From positions 1 to 64,000 of the forward strand of contig JAJPJV010000035.1 in NCBI GenBank assembly GCA_021324045.1: a DNA stretch of 64,000 nt. The letters are read 5' to 3'. Under the pieces are notes generated by a model, which was given only the letters and a program-made list of their open reading frames with translations, was not told the DNA's origin and searched no databases. Source of the stretch: Actinomycetota bacterium. Its GTDB lineage: Bacteria; Actinomycetota; Acidimicrobiia; Acidimicrobiales; RAAP-2. Shown here one piece after another: positions 1 to 7,425 of the stretch; within the stretch, counting starts at the first letter, position 1; every line of letters begins with the position of its first letter. Made by a program: the position numbers and the translations under genes.

Positions 1-200
1 GCTGGGGTCACGGTGATGGGCTCCTTGGTCTCTTGCTCGAAACCACAGAGTCCATCGCCGGACCCCCCTACGTGGGGGATGTGCAACCTCATCCCTCGGT
101 CCGGAAGATCTAGGGGCGGGAGCCGCCCCGGTCGACGCGTCAACCGTGGAAAAACGCGCAGTGGGTACACCTCGCCCCGGGATGAGAAGTACCACCCCGT

Positions 201-479
201 TCACGCGCTCCGGCGCTGGTCGGAGCGCTGCTCGGGCCGCTTCGGCGGGTGCTGAGGGCCGGGCAGGACGCGGGGCAGGCGGGCGACGTACGCCTCGATG
301 TCTGCGACCAGTAGCCGGCGCGCCGCGCCGATCTTCACGCTGGGAAGCTGGCCGGAGGCCATGAGCTCGTACATCGTGCTGCGCCCGATCGCGAGCATCG
401 ACGCCGCCTCGTTGGGCGAGACGAGCAGGGGCCTGCCTGCTGCGCCGTGCGGCTCTTCGTTCCGGGCGGTCCTTGCCAT
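201..479 (-). CDS. Excisionase-like small HTH protein of the integrated element
   Basis: A 92-residue DNA-binding protein, probably the excisionase/directionality factor of the element or a small regulator of it. Residues about 18-70 form a MerR/AlpA-type helix-turn-helix with wing: VSPNEAASMLAIGRSTMYEL, then a basic strand ending in IEAYVARL. This is the usual helix_turn_helix_17 layout. The C-terminal tail is basic and Pro/Arg rich. The frame is open far upstream, but I chose the start at 479 because AGGAGG lies 7 bases before that ATG and the conserved domain follows at once. It is on the same strand as the prim-pol/helicase and integrase genes, as in actinobacterial integrative elements. 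The family assignment is by pattern; whether it excises or regulates is inference. Confidence 0.75.
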   Translation of the reverse strand: MARTARNEEPHGAAGRPLLVSPNEAASMLAIGRSTMYELMASGQLPSVKIGAARRLLVADIEAYVARLPRVLPGPQHPPKRPEQRSDQRRSA

Positions 480-881
480 CGCGTGTCCTCCTGTGTCCGA
501 CCTGTCTGGACGAGGCCCCGGGTTCGGGCCTCGCGTCTGATGTCGGCAGGTGGACGCGAGCGGATCGACGGGCGACGATGAGGGGGGCCTGGGGCTCTCC
601 GCCCAGGAATTGCCCGCCCGACTGGGGACCCGGCACACGGGGCGTCGGACGCCGTTTCCCGCCCTTCCGACGCCGTTTCCGGCCCTCTCCCGCCCTCTCC
701 GGCGCCGCGGCACCGGCTCGCGGCGGCCCCGCGGCGGCACTCCCCAACACGGTCGTAGGCGTGCGCCCATGTGCGGTGGTGTCCGTCGAGGTCCGCACAC
801 GTCCGATGAGACGACCGACGCGCAGGCGCGACGAAGCGCCGGGGCGTCCCCCGGCAGCGCGGACGCGGGGCCTGGGCGCCC
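480..881. other. Non-coding stretch with short direct repeats
   Basis: About 400 bases between the excisionase-like gene and the end of the prim-pol/helicase gene. I see no convincing gene. Frames are open here only because of the extreme GC content, and they read as Arg/Pro/Gly-rich sequence. The iteron-like repeats at 648-700 lie inside it. It could hold the replication origin of the element or the promoter of the excisionase-like gene. Neither is proven. Confidence 0.4.
648..700. repeat. Iteron-like direct repeats (GACGCCGTTTCC, 21-bp period)
   Basis: The 12-mer GACGCCGTTTCC occurs at 648-659 and again at 669-680, a 21-bp period equal to two helical turns. It is followed by a tandem GCCCTCTCC motif at 682-690 and 692-700. 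They sit in a gene-free stretch beside the replication gene of the element. This resembles a small iteron cluster for a replication or excision protein, but two copies are few and the region is very GC-rich. Confidence 0.35.
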
Positions 882-1505
882 TTAGGGCGCTCTGATCGGG
901 CCGGCGGAGCGTATGGCCGAGCGTCGGCTCTTCGAGCGGCGCCTCCGACGGCGCGTGGGGAGGAGCCGGACCGCGGCCACAAGCACGTGCTCGGCGGCCC
1001 GCGAGGCCGAGGCCGCCCACTCCCGGAACCGGCCACCACCTCGCTCCCCGAGCGCTGCGAGCTCGTCGCGGAGCTTCGTGAGGGTGGCGCGCAGCTGGGC
1101 GAACCCGAGACCGCCGTAGTCCGCGACCCACCGGCGCCACCTGCGCGACGACGGGGCGCGGAGTCGACGCCGGCGGAGCCACGACTGGACGCTGCGCCGC
1201 GTCACTGTCTTGCCCGCCTCGTGCAGCGCGATCGCGGCGGCGGACTGCCGTGCGAGCTGCCAGGCACGGATCGTCGCATCGGCGCTGTAATGCAATGGGC
1301 TCGGGACGACGAGGCCGGGGACGACCTCGACCTCGACGCTCACCCGCTCGTCGGCCCACTCTGGCCAGGACACGCCGACCCAGTGCATGATGGCCCGGGC
1401 GCGACGCCACGCACGCTGCTCCTCCACGGGCGAGAGCAGCGGGAGGCCGAGGACGAGCAGGTCGTGGCGGCCCAGCCGTCGTGGGACCGGTCGTGGCGGC
1501 CCCAC
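882..1505 (-). CDS. C-terminal segment of the prim-pol/helicase (separated by a frameshift)
   Basis: Segment 3 of 3 of a replication gene. The frame carries HDLLVLGLPLLSP (near 1470-1430), which matches the last conserved helicase motif region. In the middle segment the same DNA is read out of frame as ATTCSSSASRCS. Returning to frame requires a -1 shift (one missing base) at about 1470, just after the WWGRHDRSHDGWA motif of the middle segment. About 190 residues follow, ending in a very Arg-rich tail. The first 15 or so residues of this open frame, before the shift point, are probably not used. It is a natural pseudogene piece or a sequencing error. I see no independent ribosome-binding site. 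Confidence 0.55.
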   Translation of the reverse strand: MGPPRPVPRRLGRHDLLVLGLPLLSPVEEQRAWRRARAIMHWVGVSWPEWADERVSVEVEVVPGLVVPSPLHYSADATIRAWQLARQSAAAIALHEAGKTVTRRSVQSWLRRRRLRAPSSRRWRRWVADYGGLGFAQLRATLTKLRDELAALGERGGGRFREWAASASRAAEHVLVAAVRLLPTRRRRRRSKSRRSAIRSAGPIRAP

Positions 1506-3027
1506 CAGCCGGTGAGCTCCTCCGGCCGCTCGGGGAGGCGCTTGCGGAGGAGCTTGCGGGCGCGCTCGGCGACCGGCTTGTGTCCGAGCGCTGCGAGACC
1601 CGGGTCGGCCTCGACGAGCCCCGCGACCTTCTTGGCCTCACGATCGAGCGCGTGGTCGTCGAGGTGGCCCCGCCCGTGGACGCGCTGCGGGGCGATCCGC
1701 ACCGAGACGGGCTGGACCGGCACGGCGTCCACGACCCGCCCGCCCAGCGCCTCGACGAGCGCGACCGTCTCGGGCCGCGGCGTCGCGTCGAGGACGACCG
1801 CGCGCAGCTTCCGAGCGACGAGATCGCGCAGCAGCGGCGTCGGAGCGTCGAAGCTCAGGGCCCCGCCGGTCACCGAGAGCGCATCGTGCTCGAGCGCCCA
1901 GCCGAGGTCCTCGATCGCGCGCAACGGGATGTGGTGCTTCCCCGACCGCCAGTCGACGGTCGCGGCCTCCCAGGGCGCCGTCACGATGCTCTGTTTGCGG
2001 GCCTCCTGCAAGAGCGGGTCGGCAGCGTGGATGGCCGCTTCGAGGGCCTCTCGGACCTCCGCGGACGGCGCGACGGCGAGCGGGTCCTCCCCCGCCTGCC
2101 GCCCGAGGCCGGCCGAGAGGTCTGCGAGCGCGCGTGCGAACGCCGCGTGCTGGTCGGCGTCGATCGGGTCGTAGGGGCGCACGGAGGCGACGTGCTCGGC
2201 GAGCCAGGTGCACCACAGGCTGATCTCGGCGACCGTCACGAGCCCGGCGGTGACCAGATCCACGCCCTCGTCGACGACGAGGCGCTTGCCCCACTCGCTG
2301 TCGAGCCAACTCGACGCGTACGCGTGCGCGGTCATGATCACGACCTGTGCACGTCGCGCCTCTTCGTTGCCGAGGATGTAGCCACACGGGTCGACCGCGT
2401 CCGGCGGGAGGTTGCGTGCCCAGCTTTGCTCGCAGAGGCGAGCGTGCGCGCCCGGGCGGCCCTGGGCGACGGACGCGGCGAGCCCGTTGGCACACGAGAC
2501 GCAGGCGGTCGTCATCGGGGGGTGCCGGTGGTCGCCGAGGTCGCGCACGACGCTCATCTGGGTGCAGACGCCCGGTGTGCTCGGACCCTCGCCCTCCTCC
2601 GCGACGTGCCGTGCCTCCTGCACGGCGTAGTTGCTGATCCCAGCTCTGCGCATATGCGATGCGAGATTCCGCTTGGCCTCGCGGTTGTGGACCAGACACA
2701 GGAGCGGAATGCCGCGTCGCGCAAGCTCCGGCGCCACGACCGACGTCTTCCCGACCCCCACCCCTGCCCGGATCAGGAGGAGCCGCACCGCCTCGATGTC
2801 CGCCGCGAGCGCGTCGACCGCCTCGACGAGGCGGCGTCGCGCGGCGTCGCGCCCGTCGAGGAGATCGACCTCCCCGGTCGCCATCGTGACCGGCTCCGGT
2901 GCCTCCACCCCCGCAGCGAGCGGAGCGGCGAGGCCGAAGCGCACCGCGTCGGCTGCGGTGCGCTCTGCGTTACGCGGATCGTGGCCGCTTCGCACCGACG
3001 CGGCGACGAGCGCCTCGACCGCCTCCG
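1340..3027 (-). CDS. Helicase segment of the prim-pol/helicase (frameshifted at both ends)
   Basis: Segment 2 of 3. Meaningful coding runs from about 3027 (ETEAVEALVAAS) to about 1470. It contains a Walker A-like P-loop (AGVGVGKTS), a Walker B-like box (LVVDEGVDL) and a motif-III-like VVLDATPRPE, so it is a P-loop helicase module as found fused to prim-pol domains on plasmids, phages and actinobacterial integrative elements. It includes a Cys-bearing insertion (TTACVSCANG, then VDPCGYI). The open frame extends upstream to 3580 but is antisense-like nonsense there. Entry from segment 1 needs a +1 shift at the palindrome centred on 3029. Residues downstream of about 1470 are out of frame and belong to segment 3. 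An internal ATG at 2884 is the first plausible independent start. Confidence 0.65.
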
Positions 3028-3887
3028 TCTCGGAGGCGGTCGAGGCGCTCGTGCCGGAGCAGCGCGTCGTGACGCGTGCCGGGCGGCGCCGACTCGATCG
3101 CTGCGACAGCGTGCGCGAGCACGGCGCGCGGGCGAGCGGAGCGGACCGTTCCGGGGTGGCCCGGAGGGCGCGGGCCAGCAGGAAGCGCCGGGCGAGGAGC
3201 AGGAGCAGGTGGCGGTGGGAGGGCCGCTGCGAACGCATCGGCGGGGAGCAGAGGGAGAGCCCAGACCGGCGACAGCACGTCGGGGCGATAGACGACGCAC
3301 AGTGAGCCCGGGCCTCCCGAGGACGCCGCAGCGAGCACGTCGACCCAGCAGGCGTCCTCGTGGTCGCAGCCGGGGAGGCGGTCGCCTGGACGTCGGGTGC
3401 GCCTGCGGACCGAGGGGTCTGGGCCGAAGAAGGCGTGCGCGCCGTGCGGGCTCCGGTCGACCGGCGCCCCGGCCTCGGCGGCCAGGCGCTCGACGACGGC
3501 CACTGCGCACGGGCCGTCGGCGTCGAGGACCACAGGTCCGTCAGGGCCTCCGCACGCGACGGAGAGGCGCGCAGCGGCACGACCCGCAGCGGCTAGGCGG
3601 CGGCCGACCTCGGCAGGGTCGCGCGACGCGTCACGGAGGCCGTGCCGCTGGCCCGCGACGACGAGCGGCGCCTTGCCGCCCGCGACGACGAGCGCGTAGC
3701 CGCGCTCGACGAGGCGGGCTGCGGCGGCGCGGAGCGTGTCGACGGAGGCGGGCATTGGCCTGCCTCCTTCTCCTTGGGCGGGGGGCTCGTCGAACCATCC
3801 CGCCGCGACGAGGGCCGCGTACTCGGCCTCTACGGCCGGGGGGAGATCGGGCAGGGCGGGGTCGCTCCAAGCGCCGAGACGGAGCAT
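2970..3887 (-). CDS. Bifunctional primase/polymerase N-terminal segment
   Basis: Segment 1 of 3. It has the prim-pol domain of mobile-element replication proteins. VVLDADG carries the DxD metal-binding pair (Asp122, Asp124), and SPHGAHAFF (residues 146-154) matches the second catalytic motif with its His. The domain begins near residue 45 (PASVDTLRAAAARLVERGYA). Two starts are possible: ATG 3887 with a weak GGAAGAG, or ATG 3755 with a strong AAGGAGG about 8 bases upstream. The upstream 44 residues (AEYAALVAAGWFDEPP) look coding, so I keep 3887 but prefer 3755 as a real initiation site. After LLRHERLDRL (about 3027) the frame is wrong; the true reading passes into the helicase frame. It likely starts replication of the excised element. 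Confidence 0.7.
   Translation of the reverse strand: MLRLGAWSDPALPDLPPAVEAEYAALVAAGWFDEPPAQGEGGRPMPASVDTLRAAAARLVERGYALVVAGGKAPLVVAGQRHGLRDASRDPAEVGRRLAAAGRAAARLSVACGGPDGPVVLDADGPCAVAVVERLAAEAGAPVDRSPHGAHAFFGPDPSVRRRTRRPGDRLPGCDHEDACWVDVLAAASSGGPGSLCVVYRPDVLSPVWALPLLPADAFAAALPPPPAPAPRPALPAGPRPPGHPGTVRSARPRAVLAHAVAAIESAPPGTRHDALLRHERLDRLRDGGGRGARRRVGAKRPRSA
3006..3052. repeat. Perfect 22-bp inverted repeat with a 3-base loop, inside the prim-pol/helicase gene
   Basis: The arms at 3006-3027 and 3031-3052 are exact reverse complements, with the loop TCT at 3028-3030. The repeat lies inside coding sequence, and its apex is where the reading frame changes between the primase and helicase segments. 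No run of T follows, so it is not a normal terminator. It may be a real hairpin acting on translation or recombination, or the cause of a local sequencing/assembly error. Confidence 0.85.
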
Positions 3888-3965
3888 CGTGCGCTCTTCC
3901 GGGCGACGGCGGCGCGAGCGGAGCGGACGGAGCGGTGCTCGACGGCGAACAGCTGCGGTACTTAC

Positions 3966-5249
3966 TCAGTTTTGGGATACATGCACCCACAGGGTACCGC
4001 CGTCGGCCTTGCCGGCGGCGGAACCTGTCTCTTCAGGCGGGTGCCTCGAGCACCATCCGCGCTGACCACGGCCGGCCACGCCGGGACCGGACCGAGGCGC
4101 GCTGCGCCCGCCCTGGCCGGCCGGTTGCGCGCCCGCGTACCAGATCCCCGGGTCGACGACCTTGCGCACCCGGTGGCGGTAGACGGCCTCGAGCATCTGG
4201 GTGCTCGTGTGCCCGAGCAGGTCGGCCAGGGTCTCGATCGGTACCCCTGCGTCCGAGAGCAGGCTCGCCGCCGTGTGGCGCAGCTCGTAGGGGGTGACGC
4301 GCTCGATGCCTGCCTTGGCGCAGAGCCGGGCGAGCCGGTGGTTCATGGCCGAGGGCTCGAGCAGGCGGCCCGTCGGGGTGGCGAAGACGAGCGCGTCGTC
4401 GGGCGCTGTCCCACGCTCGAGGGCGCGGAAGGCGGCAACGAGGCGCGGAGGCATCTTCACCACCCGGGCAGAGCGGCGGGTCTTGGTCGGGCCGACCTCG
4501 TAGCCACGAGGCGTCCAGCGCCGAGCACGCACGACGTGGAGGACACCGGCGTCGAGGTCCACGTCCCCCCACGCGAGCGCGGCGGCCTCCCCCGGGCGGA
4601 GCCCGAGGAGCAGCATCGAGAGCCACAGCGCCTCGTCCCTCTCTCCTGAGAGCGCCTGCTCGAGGAGGGCGGCTTCCTCGTGACTGAGGGTGCGGCGCTC
4701 CTTGGGGGGCGCAGCCTCTGCCGGTAGGCGCGCGGCCCGGGCGACGTTGCGGGTCACGAGATCAGTGCGCTCTGCGTCGCCCAGTACGCGCGAGAGCGTC
4801 GCGCGCACGAGGCGCAAGACCGTGCGCGAGTAGCCCTTCTCGGCCAGGTCCTGGAGCAGGGCCTCCACGTCGCGCACCCCGAGGGAGCGGAGCGGGATGG
4901 GAGCGAGCGGGGCGAGGGCGCGGGCGTGCTTGCGGTAGTCGGCCTTCGTCTGGTCGGAGATGCGCAGCGCGGGCAGCGACGCCTCGAGCCAGTGGGCGAG
5001 CCACGCCCCGAACACGAGGTCCGGTTCCTGTGCCCCCTGGGCGTGCTCGAGGCGCAGCTTCGCGAGCGCGAGCTCGGCCTCTGCGCGCGTGGGCGCGCGC
5101 CTGGTCGCCCGGCGCAGGCGGCCCTCCTCGTCCCGCCACGAGAGCATCGCCCGCCAGCTGTCGCGGTCGCGCTCGTAGGAGATCGACCCCTCGCCCCGGC
5201 GGCGCTTCTGGCGTCTGGGCACGGCGGGAGCGTAGGGGCGGGTGCTCAT
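3966..5249 (-). CDS. Tyrosine recombinase (phage/ICE integrase)
   Basis: A 427-residue site-specific recombinase that would insert and excise the element at the neighbouring tRNA(CAT) gene. The N-terminal half has an arm-binding region (GSISYERDRDSWRAML) and a SAM-like core-binding domain (about 78-170). The catalytic domain shows Arg218 (LLGLRPGEA), Lys256 (TKTRRSARVV), ELRHT with Arg324 and His325, His347 (DLLGHTS) and the nucleophile Tyr357 (EAVYRHR). The first His of the usual HxLRH box is Tyr321 here, a known variation. About 60 low-complexity residues follow the Tyr. All catalytic residues are present, so the enzyme is probably active. The gene ends 78 bases before the prim-pol gene on the same strand and starts 140 bases from the tRNA 3' end. 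Confidence 0.92.
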   Translation of the reverse strand: MSTRPYAPAVPRRQKRRRGEGSISYERDRDSWRAMLSWRDEEGRLRRATRRAPTRAEAELALAKLRLEHAQGAQEPDLVFGAWLAHWLEASLPALRISDQTKADYRKHARALAPLAPIPLRSLGVRDVEALLQDLAEKGYSRTVLRLVRATLSRVLGDAERTDLVTRNVARAARLPAEAAPPKERRTLSHEEAALLEQALSGERDEALWLSMLLLGLRPGEAAALAWGDVDLDAGVLHVVRARRWTPRGYEVGPTKTRRSARVVKMPPRLVAAFRALERGTAPDDALVFATPTGRLLEPSAMNHRLARLCAKAGIERVTPYELRHTAASLLSDAGVPIETLADLLGHTSTQMLEAVYRHRVRKVVDPGIWYAGAQPAGQGGRSAPRSGPGVAGRGQRGWCSRHPPEETGSAAGKADGGTLWVHVSQN

Positions 5250-5272
5250 GGGTGCAAAACGTGACGGACGGG

Positions 5273-5341
5273 GGTGGACAGAGGTGGACTACACGGGGGT
5301 AGAAAGTGGGCGTGACCAGGAACTTTACGCATTGTTCCTGG
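5273..5341. promoter_or_regulatory. Putative integrase arm sites / attachment region
   Basis: Between the integrase start and the tRNA 3' end there are two direct GGTGGAC repeats (5273-5279 and 5283-5289, 10 bp apart). An inverted repeat, CCAGGAAC (5316-5323) with GTTCCTGG (5334-5341), follows. This is where arm-type integrase sites, the int promoter and the attachment core are expected. The core itself is probably the tRNA 3' end starting at 5390. I find no second copy of the tRNA 3' end in this window, so the opposite attachment site lies to the left of it. Confidence 0.4.
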
Positions 5342-5389
5342 CCCGAGGCTCGGCGAGGTTGGACAGTGCCGCTGAACTGGGAAAAGAGG

Positions 5390-5462
5390 TGGGGCCGGTG
5401 GGGATCGAACCCACGACCGAGGGATTATGAGTCCCCTGCTCTGACCACTGAGCTACGGCCCC
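5390..5462 (-). tRNA. tRNA with CAT anticodon (elongator Met or Ile2)
   Basis: The minus strand folds into a standard 73-base cloverleaf. The 7-bp acceptor is GGGGCCG at the 5' end with discriminator A, the D-arm is GCTCAGTGGTCAGAGC, the anticodon loop is CTCATAA, and the T-arm is GTGGGTTCGATCCCCAC. CCA is not encoded. The anticodon CAT could be elongator tRNA-Met or the lysidine-modified tRNA-Ile2. The D-loop with AGTGGTCAGAGCA looks more like E. coli ileX than metT, but this is not decisive. Its 3' end points at the integrase and is the likely integration site. Confidence 0.93.
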
Positions 5463-5677
5463 GCCAGCGGTTCGAGCGTCCGAGAGAAGGCGCCGGTCGC
5501 AGACGCCCGTTCCAAGCAACGTCCGGGCCGACTGGACGCAACGATCGCGCAGGGGTGCCACGATACTGCTCGAGCCGAGCCAGAAACGAAGGCGCTGCGA
5601 CCGGAGACGCTCGAAGAACCTGGCCACCGAGCCTTGGCACCACCCCGCCGAAGCGGGCTCTCAATGGACGCGAGTCC

Positions 5678-6292
5678 TCAACCCTGGGAAGCTGCAAGCT
5701 GGCGCTCGTCGAGGAACTCCCACCAAGCCCTTGCTCCTGCCTGCACCCCCGCGAGCACCTTTGGATCGTGGGAGACTCGGTTCAGCGCGTCGGTCATCCA
5801 GTTCCGATGTTCACGATCGATCTCAGCGTGAACCTCCCAGAACGCAGTGCCGGCGTCGTCGATGCCGTAGTGCGTTCGCAGGCTTCGGGCCTTCGTCGAC
5901 GCGACCTCGGCTGCCTGCACTTCGTAGGCCACCAGAGCGGCAAGGCAGTCCACGGGATGAAAGACTGCCCAGCGCTCGTAGAGCTGAACGAGGCGGGCAG
6001 TCGCGGGCGTCGGCGCGGGCCGCTCGGCGCCGACAGCGTCAGCGAACCGGTCGAAGAGCGTGAGGTGCGCCTCCGGCACGGAGCATTCATCCCGAAGGTT
6101 CTTCTCGAGGAACCCTCGTACGTCGGGATCCTCCAGGCGATTCGCAACGTCTTCGAGGACCCCAGGGAGGGCGGCTTCGAAGTGCCGGTACTGGCCGGCG
6201 TACGCAGCGAGATCTGCCAACTGGAGCGACCCGTCCTCCCAGCGCCGGTAGAAGGGGTGGCGGAGGAGGCGGTAGTCGTCGATCGTTGCCAT
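5678..6292 (-). CDS. CADD-like heme-oxygenase-fold diiron/FeMn oxygenase, candidate self-sacrificing p-aminobenzoate synthase
   Basis: A 204-residue all-helical TenA/PqqC-like protein. From the start at 6292 the metal ligands expected from chlamydial CADD are all present with matching spacing: Glu69, His76, Glu124, His155, Asp159, His162. The residues known there for self-sacrificial pABA formation also align: Tyr15 (HPFYRRW; CADD Tyr27), Tyr123 (YE; CADD Tyr141) and Lys134 (CADD Lys152). CADD cuts its own Tyr to make the pABA ring and takes the amine from Lys, so this protein may supply folate synthesis. I inferred the alignment from memory of the CADD sequence. An in-frame GTG at 6319 could add 9 residues; neither start has a clear ribosome-binding site. 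The gene stands alone between two tRNA genes. Confidence 0.8.
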   Translation of the reverse strand: MATIDDYRLLRHPFYRRWEDGSLQLADLAAYAGQYRHFEAALPGVLEDVANRLEDPDVRGFLEKNLRDECSVPEAHLTLFDRFADAVGAERPAPTPATARLVQLYERWAVFHPVDCLAALVAYEVQAAEVASTKARSLRTHYGIDDAGTAFWEVHAEIDREHRNWMTDALNRVSHDPKVLAGVQAGARAWWEFLDERQLAASQG

Positions 6293-6541
6293 GACGGCGT
6301 CAACGCCACAGGTGATCACGGGCAGATGCTATCCGCAGCGGCAGTTGTCGGATGCCTGCTCAGCGCTTTGCGGACAAGCCGATCCGTCGAAGTCCGACGA
6401 TCGAGGAGTCCCGACAGACCCGCTGCCACCCGCCACTCGGAATTCGCCCTGTTCACGAAGTTGGGCTACGCCACGCACCGCAGATGCCCGGTCCAGCCTT
6501 CCGTCAGTGCGAGGTTCGCGACTATCGTCAGCTGGTCCCCT

Positions 6542-6614
6542 TCCGGGGTGGCGCAATCGGCAGCGCAGCGGACTGTTAATCCGTTGGTTGAGGGTTCGAG
6601 TCCCTCCCCCGGAG
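6542..6614 (+). tRNA. tRNA-Asn (GTT)
   Basis: A 73-base cloverleaf: 7-bp acceptor TCCGGGG/CCCCGGA, anticodon loop CTGTTAA with anticodon GTT, T-arm AGGGTTCGAGTCCCT and discriminator G. These are typical of tRNA-Asn. CCA is not encoded. An IS481-type remnant lies just downstream on the other strand. Confidence 0.95.
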
Positions 6615-6664
6615 CGCCATTGTGCTGTCTCAAGACATTGAGGACCGACGTTGAGGGCATCGTA

Positions 6665-7346
6665 GAGCGGTCCTGACCGCTCACGGGATCCACTGTCGTC
6701 CTTGGTCGGGTCGAGGACGAGCCGGCGTAGTGGTGAGCCGTCGAGACCCACGATCTCGATGTTGTGGCCCTCGACGAGCATGGCGATCCGCCAGCCGCAG
6801 TCGGCGCGCCCGACTCCGATGGAGCACCCGGACGACTCAGTGGTGGCCGTCACGACGCGCATCGCCCGGGAGGCCACACACAACCTCGAGTGGTCGTGGA
6901 TCATGTTCAAGACCTCAAGACCTGGCCTGTGGCGAGTTCCACATGGGCATGTCGGCCTGCCAGCACTCGTTGGGCAGGTCCGCACAGAACCGCTGAAGGG
7001 AGGCCTTCGGCCACTGCTTCGGTTCCAAGGTGACAAAGCCCCGGGCCTTCAGCACCCGAAAGACGGTCGAAACCGACGGCGCTTGGGCGTGGCGCGTCGT
7101 GAGGGGGAACTGGACCGTCTGGGCATCTTCGTCGAGGCCCTTGTCGGCGAGCGACTTGTGGATGGCGACGATCTCGTCTTCGAACAGCTCGCAGCAGCAA
7201 GGAGCGCGGTCGCCGAGAACGCTGCTCGAGCCCCGAGGGCCCCTCGAGCAGCTTGAACAGCCAGCTGCCGCTCACTTCATCGGCGGCCGCCAGCTCTTTG
7301 ATCGGTCGGCCGGTCCTCAGGTGCGTCTCGATCAGGAGCCTGCCCA
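6665..7346 (-). pseudogene. Decayed IS481-family transposase
   Basis: Recognisable transposase pieces lie in different frames in gene order. An N-terminal HTH region (LLIETHLRTGRPIKELAAAD, about 7340-7280) and ELFEDEIVAIHKSLADKG (about 7190) come first. WPKASLQRFCADLPNECWQA follows, then the first catalytic Asp region (DMPMWNSP, about 6940). A piece of the DDE core (EVLNMIHDHSRLCVASRAM, about 6915-6860) is next. The C-terminal tail typical of actinobacterial IS481 proteins ends it (GVGRADCGWRIAML, then RRLVLDPTKD, about 6800-6680). At least two frameshifts and a large deletion of the middle of the catalytic domain are evident, so it cannot be active. I see no clear terminal inverted repeats. 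Confidence 0.75.
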
Positions 7347-7425
7347 TGTGTCCACAGAGCACCCCCCTCCTCGGTGGTCTCCTATGTCATGAACGCGCAC
7401 ACTCCTGGGGCGCCGTCAGTGGTCG

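Noticed and set aside
1-200. Possible small gene or second attachment site at the left edge
   Set aside because: No ribosome-binding site or domain, and no match to the 3' end of tRNA(CAT).
3006-3052. Hairpin as a transcription terminator
   Set aside because: No T-run, and it lies in the middle of coding sequence.
1481-4297. Very long plus-strand open frame (about 938 codons) opposite the prim-pol/helicase gene
   Set aside because: Antisense to recognisable motifs; its composition is the Arg/Asp/Gly-rich pattern typical of high-GC shadows and it matches no family.
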